Source of the DNA: an uncultured Aquimarina sp.
GTDB taxonomy: Bacteria; Bacteroidota; Bacteroidia; Flavobacteriales; Flavobacteriaceae
Assembly (NCBI RefSeq): GCF_947492965.1
Contig: NZ_CANLOZ010000001.1
Coordinates: 124,001 to 188,000 of the forward strand
Reading direction: 5' to 3'
DNA length: 64,000 nt
Positions within the stretch are counted from its first letter, which is position 1; every line of letters begins with the position of its first letter. The notes below the pieces were generated by a model. It saw only the letters and a list, made by a program, of their open reading frames with translations. It was not told where the DNA came from and did no database searches. The position numbers and the translations under genes were made by a program. Positions 35,326 to 45,041 of the stretch are shown piece after piece.

Positions 35326-36183
35326 TCAGTTCAATGATTTACTAAAATGGGTCATTTTATAATTCGTTGGAGAAACACCGTAAAAAGATTTAAAGGTTTT
35401 AGAGAAATGAGAAACATTTGTAAACCCACAATCATATGCTATATCGGTAGCTCGTAGATCTGTAGTACCCAGTAATTGAATGGATTTTTCTAATTTTTTT
35501 TCTCTGAGATAAGAAGCAGGAGATGTTCTATAGATTCTTTTGAATTCTCTCTTAAAAGTAGAAAGACTTTTATTGGTTAAATGGGCTAATTGATCTAAGG
35601 TGATATTAGAAAAATGATGTGCTTCGATAACTTCTCTAAATGTATAAGAGGTAGGATGAAATAAATTAGAAAGTATGGAACGAATAGCTGGCGCATTTTT
35701 GGTTTGGTTTAGTAATAGAATAATTTCTTTAATCTTTAAAGTCAAGATTTCTTCGTTTACCAAATCTGGATTTTCAAAATAAAATAGAATACTCTCTATA
35801 TATTTCTTTACCAAAATATCACTTTGTAATTTAGACATTCCAATATCAGAAGGCTGTCGGTCTTTGAGAAAGATAGGTAGCTTATTTTCATAGACCTTTT
35901 GCAACACTTCTGGATGAAAGTGAACAGCAAGTGCTTGATATTCTTCGGATGATTTAGAGGGTAACATATTACAAGAATAGTTCCCACATTTCATAAGAAC
36001 AGACTCTTCTGCATTAACTTTTAGCTTTTCTCTTTCAGAGATAGAATCATATTCTCCTTTGATTATATATAAAAAACAAGCCTCATCGTGCATGAGATTT
36101 GGTTTTTTATACGGTGGTTTTAGAATAACCGTTTCAAATACTATTTTCCCAAATAGATCAATCTTTTTATAATCGAGGATCAT
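35326..36183 (-). CDS. AraC-family transcriptional regulator (ExsA-like)
   Basis: A 285-residue protein with a C-terminal AraC domain (about 185-280): LDQLAHLTNKSLSTFKREFKR, then RATDIAYDCGFTNVSHFSKTF and VSPTNYK. The N-terminal half resembles that of the regulator at 32023-32862 (LMKCGNYSCNM against LMKSGHCLMTE). It reads into the AhpD-like gene and probably regulates it; the inducer may be an oxidant or an organic acid, which is inference. Confidence 0.88.
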   Translation of the reverse strand: MILDYKKIDLFGKIVFETVILKPPYKKPNLMHDEACFLYIIKGEYDSISEREKLKVNAEESVLMKCGNYSCNMLPSKSSEEYQALAVHFHPEVLQKVYENKLPIFLKDRQPSDIGMSKLQSDILVKKYIESILFYFENPDLVNEEILTLKIKEIILLLNQTKNAPAIRSILSNLFHPTSYTFREVIEAHHFSNITLDQLAHLTNKSLSTFKREFKRIYRTSPASYLREKKLEKSIQLLGTTDLRATDIAYDCGFTNVSHFSKTFKSFYGVSPTNYKMTHFSKSLN

Positions 36184-36317
36184 TTCTTTTTAAGTAAAGA
36201 TAACTTTTAGAATGTTCAAAGTTTTGTATAATTAGGTCAATTTTTATTGTCAATTTAAGTCAGATTTATAGAGTAAAAAATATGAACTAAGTTTTCTATT
36301 TCACTAATTAGTTTTAT

Positions 36318-36881
36318 TTAAGAATTCAATTCTCGGTATTGACCATGATTAATGTTTGCAATTCTTTTTTCAAATTCATCAATGAGATTTTTATACAATG
36401 CTATTATTGGTTCTATAACTTGTGTCCAATCGTCAAATTCTAGATGATATTTGCAAACAATGCTCCAATAACCATCCAAACTACAAACAACTAAGGGACG
36501 AAAATCTTCTTTATCAGCAATTTCACTTAGAAGGTTTAAGGCATTATTAGTTTTTAAAAAATGAAGTACATTTTGGTTTTCAGATTTTAAAACGAATCTA
36601 CTTTTTCTTCGTAAGAATAGATTCTTTAAATGAGAAATAGTGTCTATTTCAAAAGGGATTGGTTGTAGATCGTTAGATAATTTACAGCTTATAGTTCCAA
36701 CATAATTAGTTCCTGTTTGATTAACGATCGTAAATTGATTGGATTTGTATTCAAATTTTATTTTAAAAATAACATTTGGACTTCTCGTTCCATCTCCAAA
36801 CGATATGTCCTTATCATGAAGATATAATTTACCGTTTTCGTTTTCAGCAATTTTCTTAAAGAATTCTATTTGCGTTTTCAT
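36318..36881 (-). CDS. Hypothetical protein, 187 aa (DUF3137-like pattern)
   Basis: No secretion signal. Short N-terminal helix, then beta-rich (FKIKFEYKSNQFTIVNQTG, FVLKSENQNVLHFL) and a C-terminal helix (QVIEPIIALYKNLIDEFEKR). The pattern of strands and the closing helix recalls the DUF3137 domain, but this is a weak resemblance judged by eye. It follows the LTxxQ-repeat gene by 48 nt on the same strand and is probably in its operon. Confidence 0.55.
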   Translation of the reverse strand: MKTQIEFFKKIAENENGKLYLHDKDISFGDGTRSPNVIFKIKFEYKSNQFTIVNQTGTNYVGTISCKLSNDLQPIPFEIDTISHLKNLFLRRKSRFVLKSENQNVLHFLKTNNALNLLSEIADKEDFRPLVVCSLDGYWSIVCKYHLEFDDWTQVIEPIIALYKNLIDEFEKRIANINHGQYRELNS

Positions 36882-36929
36882 ATATCAGTAGTCTTATCCT
36901 ACTAATAAGTACTAAAATTGTATAAATTG

Positions 36930-38294
36930 TTACTTTATTAGATCCAAAACCAAATCAATCTGATTTATATTATCATCAACTTTAGGGTATAATAGCAATG
37001 TGGATAGTATTTGAATACTATCAAACTGTTCATCTTTTGTTGGTCTCATTACTTTTATCCAACCACCATAAGTTCCGCCAGTATTTTCATAATTCTCTAT
37101 TTCAAATTTGTTTAGAGCTAGTTGAGATTCCTTTAAGCTTTTGGTAGGAGTTAAAATAACATTTCTTATGTTGTTAGGAATTTTTGAGATAAAATCCTGT
37201 GTCTTTCCGAAATAAGTCGCATTTGGGATTAATGTTCTGAGTTGCAATTCAATTTCTAATTCTAACATGTGGTTCGGAAATAGATCTTTATAATGATGTA
37301 TTGCTTCTTTTTTATGTTGTCTGTATATAGTTACTATTTTTTCATAATATAGCTTTCTTAAAGAAGGTAGTTCTTGTTTGATAGGCTCGTTCAATAATGC
37401 ATCTATGGATAATCGCTGTTTGCACAATGCAGGAAGGTAATTGTTTTGTAAGAACGTTTTTCTATTTATAAGCCTTTCGACTTTTTGTTTTGTTTGCTCG
37501 TTTTGATGGATGATTCCTTCATCAATACTATTTTTTCTTTCTTCTAAAGTTGGAATATATTTTTTAAACTGTGTTTCGGTGAGAATAGATTTCATGAATT
37601 CTCGATAAAGCTCTAGTTTCTCCCATTCATTGTAATATTCACCATATTTATCCTTTACAGGTTCGTTCTCTTCATAATAAAACATTTGTTTAGCTTGATT
37701 TCGATCTAGATCTAATGAGTTGGCGTAAGAATTCATAATTACATCAGTTCTCATATCCACAATTGCTTTATAATCATCTTCTTCGATTTGATTAAAGGTT
37801 GTGAGTTCTTCTGGAGTTAGAAATCCATGTAATATTTCATTAGCAACTTCTTTAAATCTATAATGATAAGGCTTTCTTGGTTGATTATCGGATATAATTT
37901 CTTCGTTTCTTTTTATTACTAATTCTTCTGTATCGTTAAGAAGTAACTTAAATTGATCATATCGATTTTCTGATAGATTAAGAGCTTTATATTTTTTTAA
38001 GTATCGTTGATTTTTATAAGTTTCAAAATCATTCTTATCTATATGTCGTTTTTGCTCTTCTACAATTTTTTTGAACCTTGTTTTTTGTGAACTGGTTAAT
38101 CTTCTTGCTATAGCTAGCATATACTTTAAATTCGCTTTTTCATATTTATAATCAGGATCAATACTAAAAGTATATTCTTTAAGGAATAAATACGTCAGTT
38201 CATCGATATCTTCAACCTGATCTTTTGTTAATGATAGGATTTCGGTAAAATCATCTGTAAAAGTTCTAGTTTGGGTAATTTTTGGATGTGACAT
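36930..38294 (-). CDS. LTxxQ-repeat helical protein, 454 aa
   Basis: A cytoplasmic (no signal peptide), highly charged, helical protein. It carries at least six copies of an L-T/S-x-x-Q/R motif at helix starts: LTKDQVEDI, LTSSQKTRF, LSENRYDQF, LTPEELTTF, LDRNQAKQM and LTETQFKKY. The motif is the signature of CpxP/Spy chaperones, which are periplasmic and shorter, so this would be an unusual cytoplasmic array. The C-terminal part is not repeated. The 187-aa gene follows 48 nt later. No known name. Confidence 0.6.
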   Translation of the reverse strand: MSHPKITQTRTFTDDFTEILSLTKDQVEDIDELTYLFLKEYTFSIDPDYKYEKANLKYMLAIARRLTSSQKTRFKKIVEEQKRHIDKNDFETYKNQRYLKKYKALNLSENRYDQFKLLLNDTEELVIKRNEEIISDNQPRKPYHYRFKEVANEILHGFLTPEELTTFNQIEEDDYKAIVDMRTDVIMNSYANSLDLDRNQAKQMFYYEENEPVKDKYGEYYNEWEKLELYREFMKSILTETQFKKYIPTLEERKNSIDEGIIHQNEQTKQKVERLINRKTFLQNNYLPALCKQRLSIDALLNEPIKQELPSLRKLYYEKIVTIYRQHKKEAIHHYKDLFPNHMLELEIELQLRTLIPNATYFGKTQDFISKIPNNIRNVILTPTKSLKESQLALNKFEIENYENTGGTYGGWIKVMRPTKDEQFDSIQILSTLLLYPKVDDNINQIDLVLDLIK

Positions 38295-38425
38295 TTACTG
38301 TTTTTAGGTTTTAAGTCGGAAATTCTAAAGGTAAGTGTCTTTTTTTAACGGTTTGTTACCCCATTTTTTGGTTTTATTACACAATAAATGGAAGGAGGGA
38401 TAAGTATTAAATTTTCATCGTTAAT

Positions 38426-40630
38426 TTATGCGCTGTTTATAACAATGTTTCTTTCGATAGCGTATTGTAGATCTTTTTTGTTCAGTGGTTTGTTGATGAG
38501 ATCGTTCATACCCGCTTTTTTACAATCATCCGAAACTTCACTTAATTCAGAAGCTGTAAGGGCGATAATAGGTATTGAAGTATTAAACTCACGGATTTCT
38601 ATTGTGGCACGCATGCCGTCCATAACTGGCATATTAATATCCATAAGAACAAGATCGAATGTGTCCTTTTTTACAGCTTGCACAGCTTCGATACCATTAG
38701 CAACGATAGTACATTCACACCCAATGTTTTTGAGTAAGTTTTTGGTAACCAGCTGATTTATTTTATTGTCTTCTGCAACCAGGATGTTGGCAGAGATCGA
38801 ATCCTGCTCAGATGATTCCTCAGCTTTATCTGGGATTTCTAAACTCTCAGGAATGTCTGTATCCAGTTCGAAATAAAACATAGAGCCAACACCTTTTTTA
38901 CTTTCAAAATAAATTTGACTTCCCATAACCTCAATAAGATTCTTTACTATTGATAATCCTAATCCAGTACCTTGTTTATTATCGTATACACTTCCTATTT
39001 GTGAGAATTCTTCAAAAATATACTCTTTTTGATCTTCTGGAACACCCATTCCAGTATCTTCAACTTCAAAGCGTAAGATTACTTTAGAGTCTTCTTTAGA
39101 AATTAGTTTAATTCTTAACCAAATTTTTCCTTGCTCTGTAAATTTAATGGCATTTCCAAGAAGATTAATGAGTACCTCGGAGGTTCGCAATGCATCTATA
39201 TTTAGTAATTTAGGAATGCTGGGATTAAATTTTAAAATAAGTTCGTTTCCTTTCTTTTGGGCTTGATATTCGAAAGATTGGAGTATGTTTTGGGTTAAAG
39301 AATGAACATCGGTTGGTGTTTTAATAAGTTCCTTTTCTTCTGAATCAATTTTACTTACTTTAAGAACATTGTTTACCAAATCCAATAAATAATCTGCAGA
39401 AAATTTTAAAGAATTTAGTAGTTTTTTGTCCTTATCGGATTGTTTTTCGTTTTCTAAAAGAATAGATGAAATACCTACTACACCATATAAGGGAGTTCTG
39501 AGCTCATGACTAATAGTGGAAATAAATTGAGATTTAATTTTACTAAGTTTTTCCGCTTGCGATTTTGCTTCGTACAATTCAGAATTTTTTATCTCAAGAA
39601 TTTCAGTGACCTTCTTTTTAGATTGATACCCACGATAGTAAAAGAAAAAAGCTACTGCCAGTAATAAGAGAGCTGCCGTCGATATAAAAATGATAAGCTT
39701 ATTATTTTTGTCAAGGTCTACAAGTAAATCCTTTTCTCTTTCTGCTAATGCTAATTTTTTTTCATATCGATCAACTTTAGATCTAAAGTTAACGGTCTCA
39801 TTTCCCTTAGATCTTGCGTTTTCAAATACTTTACGTTCATTCGCTTGAAGTAACTTTAAATCAGCTAAGGCTCTTGGGTAATCACCAATGTTTTCATACA
39901 TCTCTGCTCGATACTGATAAAAATAACTTTTTCCTTTTGGCCAATAGGACTCGTCTTGCAAATACTCAAAAGATTTGTCAAAATATTCTTCAGCTCTTGC
40001 AATGTTTCCTTGATGAGAATAGTTCCTAGCTCTTAAAAGGTACAATGAACTTCGATCCACAAGAATACTATCAGGAATGCTAGCATCTATGCTGTCTGCT
40101 TCTTTAAGGTATACGGAAGCTTCATCATATCTATCTAAATCCATATAAGTCCAAATCAAATTATGTAAAGGGACTTGATACTGCTCTATATGCGAACTTT
40201 TCTTTACAAGATGCACTGCTCTTTGGTAATAATCCAAAGCACTTTCAAAATCGTTATTACCATCATAGTATATATTTCCCAAACTATGTAGAATGTAAGG
40301 CAAAAGTAATTTGTCTTTGGTCTTTTCGGTATGTTCTAATGCTTTAAGATAGTTTTTAGTGGCATTTTCATAATCAATAATCTCGTATTGAACAGTTCCC
40401 ATTAAAAAGTAACCATGAGATATATAATGATCATTTTTAAGTTCTCTACCATAGTCGACTGCTTTAAAGGCGTACTCTAACGATTCGTACATCTTATTAG
40501 CAACACGTAATTCTTCAGATTTTTTTATGAGATTATAAAGGCTGTCATTGTATTTGTAAGAAGGTTTTTCTTGAGAAAACGTACATAAAGTGCATAATAC
40601 AGCAATTATATAGTGGGTATTTTTTTTCAA
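38426..40630 (-). CDS. Hybrid histidine kinase with periplasmic TPRs and receiver
   Basis: A 734-residue sensor. Signal peptide 1-20; tetratricopeptide repeats at about 40-270; one membrane helix at 312-332; coiled coil to 365; HisKA with phospho-acceptor H375 (STISHELRTP); HATPase with LLGNAIKFTEQGKI, VEDTGMGVP and GTGLGLSIVKNL; receiver domain with D664 in LVLMDINMPVMDG. The TPRs would sense a periplasmic partner. It is divergent from pbpC, but the 382-base gap holds no shared regulatory site that I can name. Confidence 0.93.
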   Translation of the reverse strand: MKKNTHYIIAVLCTLCTFSQEKPSYKYNDSLYNLIKKSEELRVANKMYESLEYAFKAVDYGRELKNDHYISHGYFLMGTVQYEIIDYENATKNYLKALEHTEKTKDKLLLPYILHSLGNIYYDGNNDFESALDYYQRAVHLVKKSSHIEQYQVPLHNLIWTYMDLDRYDEASVYLKEADSIDASIPDSILVDRSSLYLLRARNYSHQGNIARAEEYFDKSFEYLQDESYWPKGKSYFYQYRAEMYENIGDYPRALADLKLLQANERKVFENARSKGNETVNFRSKVDRYEKKLALAEREKDLLVDLDKNNKLIIFISTAALLLLAVAFFFYYRGYQSKKKVTEILEIKNSELYEAKSQAEKLSKIKSQFISTISHELRTPLYGVVGISSILLENEKQSDKDKKLLNSLKFSADYLLDLVNNVLKVSKIDSEEKELIKTPTDVHSLTQNILQSFEYQAQKKGNELILKFNPSIPKLLNIDALRTSEVLINLLGNAIKFTEQGKIWLRIKLISKEDSKVILRFEVEDTGMGVPEDQKEYIFEEFSQIGSVYDNKQGTGLGLSIVKNLIEVMGSQIYFESKKGVGSMFYFELDTDIPESLEIPDKAEESSEQDSISANILVAEDNKINQLVTKNLLKNIGCECTIVANGIEAVQAVKKDTFDLVLMDINMPVMDGMRATIEIREFNTSIPIIALTASELSEVSDDCKKAGMNDLINKPLNKKDLQYAIERNIVINSA

Positions 40631-41012
40631 TTCTAAACAATTTTATTAAAAATGAACACATCTAAGTATATGATCATCGGATGTATTACACTGTTTAATT
40701 TTTCATTATAAGCCCCATTGTTTTTAATTTATTGGAAGATGCAGTGGTCGTTGGTTGTATTAAAACTGTCATAATTTAGTAAAATTAAAGGGTTTATTTA
40801 TGATTTTTTTAAGAAAACTCAGGATGCAAACGCTGGTTAAATTAAAATTTTGGGGAATTTTCCACTTAGTAGATAGAAAGAGGTGAGTGTACTGTTTTGA
40901 TCCTAAATTCAGTTTTCAAATTAATTTTTATAAAGTTTCATAAGTTATCTAAATACATTTACATAAATTTCACAGATATTGAACTATTTAATATCGAAGG
41001 GAAATCATTATT
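40631..41012. other. Intergenic region between hybrid kinase and pbpC
   Basis: 382 bases with no convincing gene or RNA. Promoters of both divergent genes must lie here, but no consensus pair was found by eye. A TAAATTTC sequence close before the pbpC start resembles a -7 element. Confidence 0.35.
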
Positions 41013-43364
41013 GTGTTCAGAAGAGCTTTAAATTTTGTAAAGAAACATCCAATAAAATTCATTTTAATTGGAATTGCATCTATTTGGTACTATTTTTCTT
41101 TGCCATCTCCATTATTTAATGATCCTACTGCTACGGTAATCGAAACGAAAACAGGGGAATTACTTGGTGCCAAAATAGCAAAGGATGGACAATGGCGTTT
41201 TCCAAAAACAGACAGTGTACCACACAAATTTAAGGAGTGTATTATTGCATTTGAAGATCAACAATTTTATAGACATTTAGGATTTAATCCTGTTGCTATG
41301 TTTGAAGCAATTGGTGAAAATTTGGAAGCAGGTAAGGTTGTAAGAGGTGGTAGTACTATTACACAACAAGTAATACGGCTTTCTCGAAAAGGACAGAAAA
41401 GAACGTACTATGAAAAGGTGATCGAGCTCATTTTGGCCACACGATTAGAATTAGGAAAATCAAAGGAGGATATTTTAAAATTATATGCTTCTTACGCACC
41501 GTTTGGAGGCAATGTAGTCGGAATCGATATGGCTTCATGGAGATACTTTGGATTGCCAGCACATCAATTATCTTGGTCAGAAAGTGCTACCTTAGCGGTA
41601 TTGCCCAATGCACCGTCTTTAATTTATCCTGGTAAAAATCAAATCGAGTTATTAAAAAAAAGAAATAGATTACTAAAAACATTATTGGAACAAGAGAAAA
41701 TAGATTCTATTACCTACCAATTATCTGTAAGTGAATCATTACCTCAGAAACCATATAAATTACCGCAAGATGCATCACATTTATTAGATCGATTGGCTCG
41801 TGATAATAAAGGTGAACGTATGCAAACAACAATTAATCGATCTTTACAACAACAAGTAAATAAGTTAGCTGAGCGCCATCATGGCATATTGAAGCAAAAT
41901 GAAGTGCATAATCTAGCGGTATTGGTTTTGGATGTACGTACCAGAGAAGTACTAAGTTATGTGGGAAACGCTCCAACAGACAAAGCGCACCAAAAAGATG
42001 TGGATATTATAGAAGCTGCTCGAAGTACGGGAAGTACTTTAAAACCTCTTTTATATGCAGCAATGATGGATAAAGGAGAGTTACTCCCAGAGCAGTTGGT
42101 TTCTGATATACCAACTGTGATTGCAGGTTATACTCCTATGAATTATGATGAAAGTTTTAACGGCGCTGTACCTGCCAACAAGGCGCTTGCAAGATCGTTA
42201 AATATACCAGCAGTAAGATTGTTACAACAATATGGATTGCAACGATTTAGAGATGAGTTAAATATATTTAAAATTAAGGATCTTAAATATACTGCGGATC
42301 ACTATGGATTATCACTCATTGTAGGTGGAGCAGAAGGGAACCTTTGGGATTTGTGTAAAACGTATGCTGGTCTCGCTGGCACACTTAATCATTATGAAGA
42401 ATCCTCTAGCGAATATTATAGTAATGAGTTCGCAGAACCAATTGTTTTGGCCAATCAAAATGTTGATTTTGGTAAACTCGAACAAGAAAAGCCTATGTAT
42501 GGTTCTGGAAGTATATGGTTAACTTTTGAAGCAATGAAAAAAGTAAATCGTCCCGAAGCCGATGAGGCATGGGAGTTTTATGATTCTGCTCGAGAAATAG
42601 CTTGGAAAACAGGAACTAGTTTCGGCAATAGAGATGCTTGGGCGATTGGGGCAAGTAGAGATTATGTAGTAGGAGTATGGATAGGAAATGCAGATGGCGA
42701 AGGAAGACCTGAACTAACTGGATTAAATTCTGCAGCACCATTGCTATTTGATGTAGTCAATTTATTGCCAAATTCTAATTGGTTTCCGGCGCCTTATGAT
42801 GATTTGGTAGAAGCTGAGGTATGCACACTGAGCGGTTTTTTAGCTTCAGAAGAGTGTGCTTCTAAAAAAATGTTGATTCCTACGGCAGGAATTAAAACAA
42901 AACCTTGTCCGTATCATAAGTTAATTCATTTAGATCCTTCGCGAGAATTTCGTGTGAATTCTTCTTGTGAATCAGTAGATACAATGATTCATGAACCATG
43001 GTTTGTATTGCCGCCTTTACAAGCATATTATTTTAAGGGAAAACACGCTAGTTATAAAAATTTACCTCCCTATAGATCAGATTGTGTAAAGGAACTGACG
43101 GGTAATATGGATTTTATTTTCCCGAAAGGGAATAGCAGTGTATACCTACCTAAAGGGTTTGATGGAAAAACTAATGATGTGATATTAAAAATAGCTCATA
43201 CCATTCCAGAAACAAGAGTATTTTGGTATATAGATGATAATTTTATAGGAGTTACGAAACAGTTTCATGAAATGCCGGTAAAACCATCTCCAGGAAAACA
43301 TATTATTACGGTAATTGATGAAAAAGGGAATGAGTTAAAAAAGAGAATCGAAATTAAAGAGTAA
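41013..43364 (+). CDS. pbpC: Penicillin-binding protein 1C (PbpC)
   Basis: The 783-residue bifunctional transglycosylase/transpeptidase. Membrane anchor 12-29; GT51 domain (about 55-220) with catalytic E81 in AFEDQQFYRHLG; transpeptidase with S341-T-L-K344, the SLN motif in ARSLNIPA, and KTG at 532-534 (KTGTSFGNRDAW); BiPBP C-terminal domain (about 690-783) with LPKGFDG. The start is GTG: no in-frame ATG gives the N-terminal anchor. Class 1C proteins have little affinity for common beta-lactams in other bacteria. Its usual neighbour, the A2M gene, is 10.4 kb upstream. Confidence 0.95.
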   Translation: MFRRALNFVKKHPIKFILIGIASIWYYFSLPSPLFNDPTATVIETKTGELLGAKIAKDGQWRFPKTDSVPHKFKECIIAFEDQQFYRHLGFNPVAMFEAIGENLEAGKVVRGGSTITQQVIRLSRKGQKRTYYEKVIELILATRLELGKSKEDILKLYASYAPFGGNVVGIDMASWRYFGLPAHQLSWSESATLAVLPNAPSLIYPGKNQIELLKKRNRLLKTLLEQEKIDSITYQLSVSESLPQKPYKLPQDASHLLDRLARDNKGERMQTTINRSLQQQVNKLAERHHGILKQNEVHNLAVLVLDVRTREVLSYVGNAPTDKAHQKDVDIIEAARSTGSTLKPLLYAAMMDKGELLPEQLVSDIPTVIAGYTPMNYDESFNGAVPANKALARSLNIPAVRLLQQYGLQRFRDELNIFKIKDLKYTADHYGLSLIVGGAEGNLWDLCKTYAGLAGTLNHYEESSSEYYSNEFAEPIVLANQNVDFGKLEQEKPMYGSGSIWLTFEAMKKVNRPEADEAWEFYDSAREIAWKTGTSFGNRDAWAIGASRDYVVGVWIGNADGEGRPELTGLNSAAPLLFDVVNLLPNSNWFPAPYDDLVEAEVCTLSGFLASEECASKKMLIPTAGIKTKPCPYHKLIHLDPSREFRVNSSCESVDTMIHEPWFVLPPLQAYYFKGKHASYKNLPPYRSDCVKELTGNMDFIFPKGNSSVYLPKGFDGKTNDVILKIAHTIPETRVFWYIDDNFIGVTKQFHEMPVKPSPGKHIITVIDEKGNELKKRIEIKE

Positions 43365-43365
43365 A

Positions 43366-43400
43366 ACTATATCCCAATAATTCGCTTATCAGGATATAGT
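43366..43400. terminator. Convergent-gene hairpin after pbpC
   Basis: Arms 43366-43374 and 43392-43400 (ACTATATCC and its complement, 9 bp) flank a 17-nt loop, between pbpC and the convergent barrel gene. A-rich before the left arm; moderate strength. Confidence 0.5.
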
Positions 43401-43409
43401 CTTAAGATT

Positions 43410-44315
43410 TTAAAGAGGTTTATAGACTAAGCCAAAAGAAAATGAAGTTTCTTTGCTAAAATTACGACCATCTATATTTTGATTATAGGCAGTAGAAACG
43501 CCAATTTCATTCTTATATACTGGGATGTATAAGTTTACATTAATATTCGTATAATCAACTTCGGTTTGTGGAAGTGCTCTTGGTCCTCCAGCTTCAGCAA
43601 ATTCTGGTGTTCCAATATCAAGTCCATCCATCGAATCTTGTACAGCTAATTGTACATGTGTATAAAAATAGTTGTTAAAATACCCCAGCTTTATACCGTA
43701 TACTTGCGCATTAGGAACATCAAAATCACTGTTGTCCTTTAAACTGTATCCATACTGTACTTCTGTGAAAAAATTAACTTTGGTTGTTAGCTGAGCCATA
43801 ACATTTGCATTAAAAGTATTCGCATTATTTCCCAATGATAGAACACCTTCAGCTTCATAATTACCAATAGGAATACTGGTTCCCAACGCTGCACCGATAC
43901 CAAGTTTCCCTAAGGAGTTTATATTCTTTTCTAAGATTCTTCCTTTCAGAAATACACTTAAGTCCTGAATACCTTCTACGCTTGATGTTCCTTGTACCGG
44001 ATCTGGTTCTCCCGTTTCACTTTCTATAAATATATAAGGTATATTAAGGGACGCAGATAACCAATTTGTGATTCCGTATTCACCATAAAGATTCACTATA
44101 TAGGAAGATATCGAACCTAAACCAGCAGGGTTACCTTCTGTAAGCTCAGTGCCTCTATAAAACCTGTCATATTGTTTGAAAGAATAACTCGGAGCTATTG
44201 TAAGTTCATTCTTTTGTGGATAAAAACCACTTACTTCTGTTTGAGCTACTAAAGGAGCAGAAAAACATAGTAATACCATAGCCCCTAAAAAGGACTTCTT
44301 AGATTTGTGTAACAT
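43410..44315 (-). CDS. Predicted outer-membrane beta-barrel protein
   Basis: A 301-residue protein with a signal peptide (ending APLVAQ) and many short alternating strands, many ending in aromatic residues (IVNLYGEYGI, VNFFTEVQYGYS, VYGIKLGYF, FSFGLVYKPL). The last residues VYKPL are not the typical Phe end, but the overall layout fits an outer membrane barrel (transporter, PF13557-type). Its role is unknown; it lies 46 nt after pbpC on the other strand. Confidence 0.65.
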   Translation of the reverse strand: MLHKSKKSFLGAMVLLCFSAPLVAQTEVSGFYPQKNELTIAPSYSFKQYDRFYRGTELTEGNPAGLGSISSYIVNLYGEYGITNWLSASLNIPYIFIESETGEPDPVQGTSSVEGIQDLSVFLKGRILEKNINSLGKLGIGAALGTSIPIGNYEAEGVLSLGNNANTFNANVMAQLTTKVNFFTEVQYGYSLKDNSDFDVPNAQVYGIKLGYFNNYFYTHVQLAVQDSMDGLDIGTPEFAEAGGPRALPQTEVDYTNINVNLYIPVYKNEIGVSTAYNQNIDGRNFSKETSFSFGLVYKPL

Positions 44316-44431
44316 GATAATTTTTTAAAAAGGTTAATAAGTCTCCTTAGACGGGGAATATTCACCTGTAATTACAAACCAAAATGTTACAGATTTGTTA
44401 ATTGAAAAATCCTCAGATTTTGAAGGTTTTT

Positions 44432-44899
44432 TTACCAATTTCGGAACGGAAGCTTGCTTAATTGAGAATTATAATATTTGGGATCACCTGTTACTTCATC
44501 TCCTAACCAATTTGGTTTATCAAAAGTTTCATTTTCGTCTTGTAATTCTATTTCTGCAATGATTAATCCTTGGTTTTCATCAAAAAATTCATCCACTTCA
44601 AATACATGATCTCCAGATGGTATTTCATACCTAATTTTTTTGATGACTCCTTGTTCACAAATTTTAATTAAATTTTTGGCATCTTCTACAGGTATGTTTT
44701 TTTCCCATTCAAAACGAGAAGTACCGGTGTCATTACTTTTTCCTTTAACAGTAATAAAAGCTTGTTCGCCTTTAATCCTTATTCTAACAGTTCTATTTGG
44801 ATCCGTATTTAAAAATCCTTGAACAATATGTGTGCTCTTATTTGCCGATTGCTTATATGCATTTGATTTTACCAAAAATTTACGTTCTATTTCAATCAT
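44432..44899 (-). CDS. CYTH-domain protein (triphosphate tunnel metalloenzyme)
   Basis: A 155-residue CYTH protein starting MIEIERKFLV, the ExExK metal/phosphate motif, with basic residues in RIRIKGEQAFITVKG and acidic ones in VFEVDEFFDENQGLIIAEIE. Enzymes of this family hydrolyse inorganic triphosphate or related organics. It appears single, between the barrel gene and an inverted repeat. Confidence 0.9.
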   Translation of the reverse strand: MIEIERKFLVKSNAYKQSANKSTHIVQGFLNTDPNRTVRIRIKGEQAFITVKGKSNDTGTSRFEWEKNIPVEDAKNLIKICEQGVIKKIRYEIPSGDHVFEVDEFFDENQGLIIAEIELQDENETFDKPNWLGDEVTGDPKYYNSQLSKLPFRNW

Positions 44900-44966
44900 T
44901 GTAATATTTATTATGCAAAAGGTTGTAATAACTACAATCTCTTAGCACCTTTTTTATTAGACGTTT

Positions 44967-45018
44967 ATATCCAGATTTGAAGATTAAAAATTGTTTTTTG
45001 ATCTTCAAATCTGGATAT
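44967..45018. repeat. 18-bp perfect inverted repeat with 16-nt loop
   Basis: Arms 44967-44984 and 45001-45018 are exact reverse complements. It sits between two minus-strand genes, 24 nt after the DUF2911 stop. No T run follows the stem on the minus strand beyond the loop, so a simple terminator role is not certain. Confidence 0.6.
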
Positions 45019-45041
45019 TTAGATTGCTTGAAAGATATTAT

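Noticed and set aside
38388-38756. Plus-strand ORF over the receiver domain of the hybrid kinase
   Set aside because: The minus-strand frame encodes a clear receiver domain; the plus ORF is a shadow.
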